Shown here in pieces: positions 4,877 to 5,475 of a stretch of 5,475 nt of DNA; position 1 is the stretch's first letter; each line of letters opens with the position of its first letter. The notes under the pieces are model-generated. The model saw only the letters and a program-made list of their open reading frames with translations. It did not search any database and was not told the DNA's origin. The position numbers and the translations under genes were made by a program. The DNA lies in contig JANOBY010000352.1 in NCBI GenBank assembly GCA_031411935.1, positions 1-5,475 of the forward strand, written 5' to 3'. This DNA is from JAQGHR01 sp031411935 (GTDB taxonomy: Bacteria; Planctomycetota; Planctomycetia; Isosphaerales; Isosphaeraceae).

Positions 4877-5475
4877 ACGGTCTGCGGCCCGACGCATTGA
4901 GGGTCCCCCACGACGGCCTCACGCACGGCCCAGCCGATCTCCGGTCGAAGAGCGAGCGTCTCCCCGTCCTGGGCCACGCCCACGAACCCGCCCAGAAGCT
5001 CCATGTCGAAGGCCCGGTCCAGGTAGTCCCAGCGGAACGGTGCCCTCGAAAGGCCGCCGGGTAGACTCTCGATCGACGGGCCATGGACGAAGCCCCACCG
5101 TACCCCTTCGCCGGGGTAGAGCATCCGGTCGGCGGTCCCCGTCCGGTCCCCGAAAAACCCCTCCTCCGGCACGGTGGCCCGCCCGGTGAGGTGGTGCTTC
5201 AGGTAGGGGAAGAAGGCGGTGATCCAGCCGGTAATCACGTCGCTGCCGCTCCGGGAGTTGAACTTGTAGAGCGACCGCCAGAACGGCCGGTCCACGTCCC
5301 CTCGGGAGGCCCGGACGAACTGCCGGAGGATCGGCCGCAGGATCTCGACCCATCGCCCCAGGCCGAACTCGGCGAACCCCTCGGCCCGCCCGGCGAGGGC
5401 CTCCCAGTCCCCGGTCTCGCCCTCCAGCGTGATCGCCGGGATGCCGCAGCGGGTGTTGAGCACATACCGGAAGAA
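4873..5475 (-). CDS. DUF4419 domain protein, C-terminal part, 5' end outside window
   Basis: The frame is open to the right edge (FFRYVLNTRCGIP), so the GTG at 5463 is internal and the true start is beyond the window. The 200 visible residues resemble the C-terminal half of DUF4419 proteins: NTRCGIPAITLEG followed by DW (fragment residues 7-24), a helical stretch ending in FVRASRGDVDRPFWRSLYKF (53-72), then SGSDVITGWITAFFPYL (76-92), and a late GPSIESLPGGLSRAPFRWDY segment. The molecular function of DUF4419 is unknown; the proteins are usually about 350-450 residues and look cytoplasmic, and no signal peptide or membrane segment is visible here. The coding sequence seems intact. It ends GDPQCVGPQTV with TGA at 4875-4873, which overlaps the start codon of the hydrolase remnant. 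I recognised the family by its motif pattern and could not check it. Confidence 0.8.
   Translation of the reverse strand, partial: FFRYVLNTRCGIPAITLEGETGDWEALAGRAEGFAEFGLGRWVEILRPILRQFVRASRGDVDRPFWRSLYKFNSRSGSDVITGWITAFFPYLKHHLTGRATVPEEGFFGDRTGTADRMLYPGEGVRWGFVHGPSIESLPGGLSRAPFRWDYLDRAFDMELLGGFVGVAQDGETLALRPEIGWAVREAVVGDPQCVGPQTV

Noticed and set aside
1..5475. CRISPR array, defence system or intact transposase
   Set aside because: No regularly spaced repeats, no terminal inverted repeats that I could pair, and no transposase motifs on either strand.

Overview
The window is high-GC bacterial DNA that looks like a planctomycete chromosome, probably of the Isosphaeraceae type. That placement is inferred from the overall character of the proteins (a bacterial-type DapL, a FolK with an extra C-terminal domain, a DUF4419 protein) and from weak or missing Shine-Dalgarno sites at some genes. 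I could not run a database search.

Positions 1-3403 carry housekeeping genes, all on the plus strand. They are the C-terminal part of a YebC/PmpR-family protein, then dapL (LL-diaminopimelate aminotransferase, lysine and peptidoglycan precursor synthesis), folK (pterin pyrophosphokinase of folate synthesis, with a 200-residue extension that looks like a decayed nucleoside-kinase domain) and smpB. dapL and folK are 25 bp apart and probably co-transcribed. Just downstream of smpB lies an unlabelled RNA gene, ssrA (tmRNA, 3500-3867). It has a good sigma-70 promoter and a terminator hairpin capped by a GAAA tetraloop. SmpB and tmRNA act together in trans-translation, freeing stalled ribosomes and tagging the unfinished protein. 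The tag I read from the RNA is AERTPSLRMAA, ending in MAA rather than the usual LAA. YebC-family proteins also act on translation, so three translation-quality-control components lie within 4 kb.

From about 3906 to the end the character changes. This is the flank of ssrA, a common integration site for mobile DNA, and it holds broken genes. A plus-strand reading frame with a near-perfect ribosome binding site (ATG at 4018) runs head-on into a minus-strand endonuclease/exonuclease/phosphatase (EEP) gene that has lost its C-terminus. Upstream of the EEP gene on the minus strand is a ruined alpha/beta-hydrolase gene with a stop at codon 9, a frameshift and no nucleophile elbow. Its ATG overlaps the stop codon of a DUF4419 gene that runs off the right edge. 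I read this right half as a scar of deletion or rearrangement next to the tmRNA gene. No intact transposase, CRISPR array or complete new defence system is visible.
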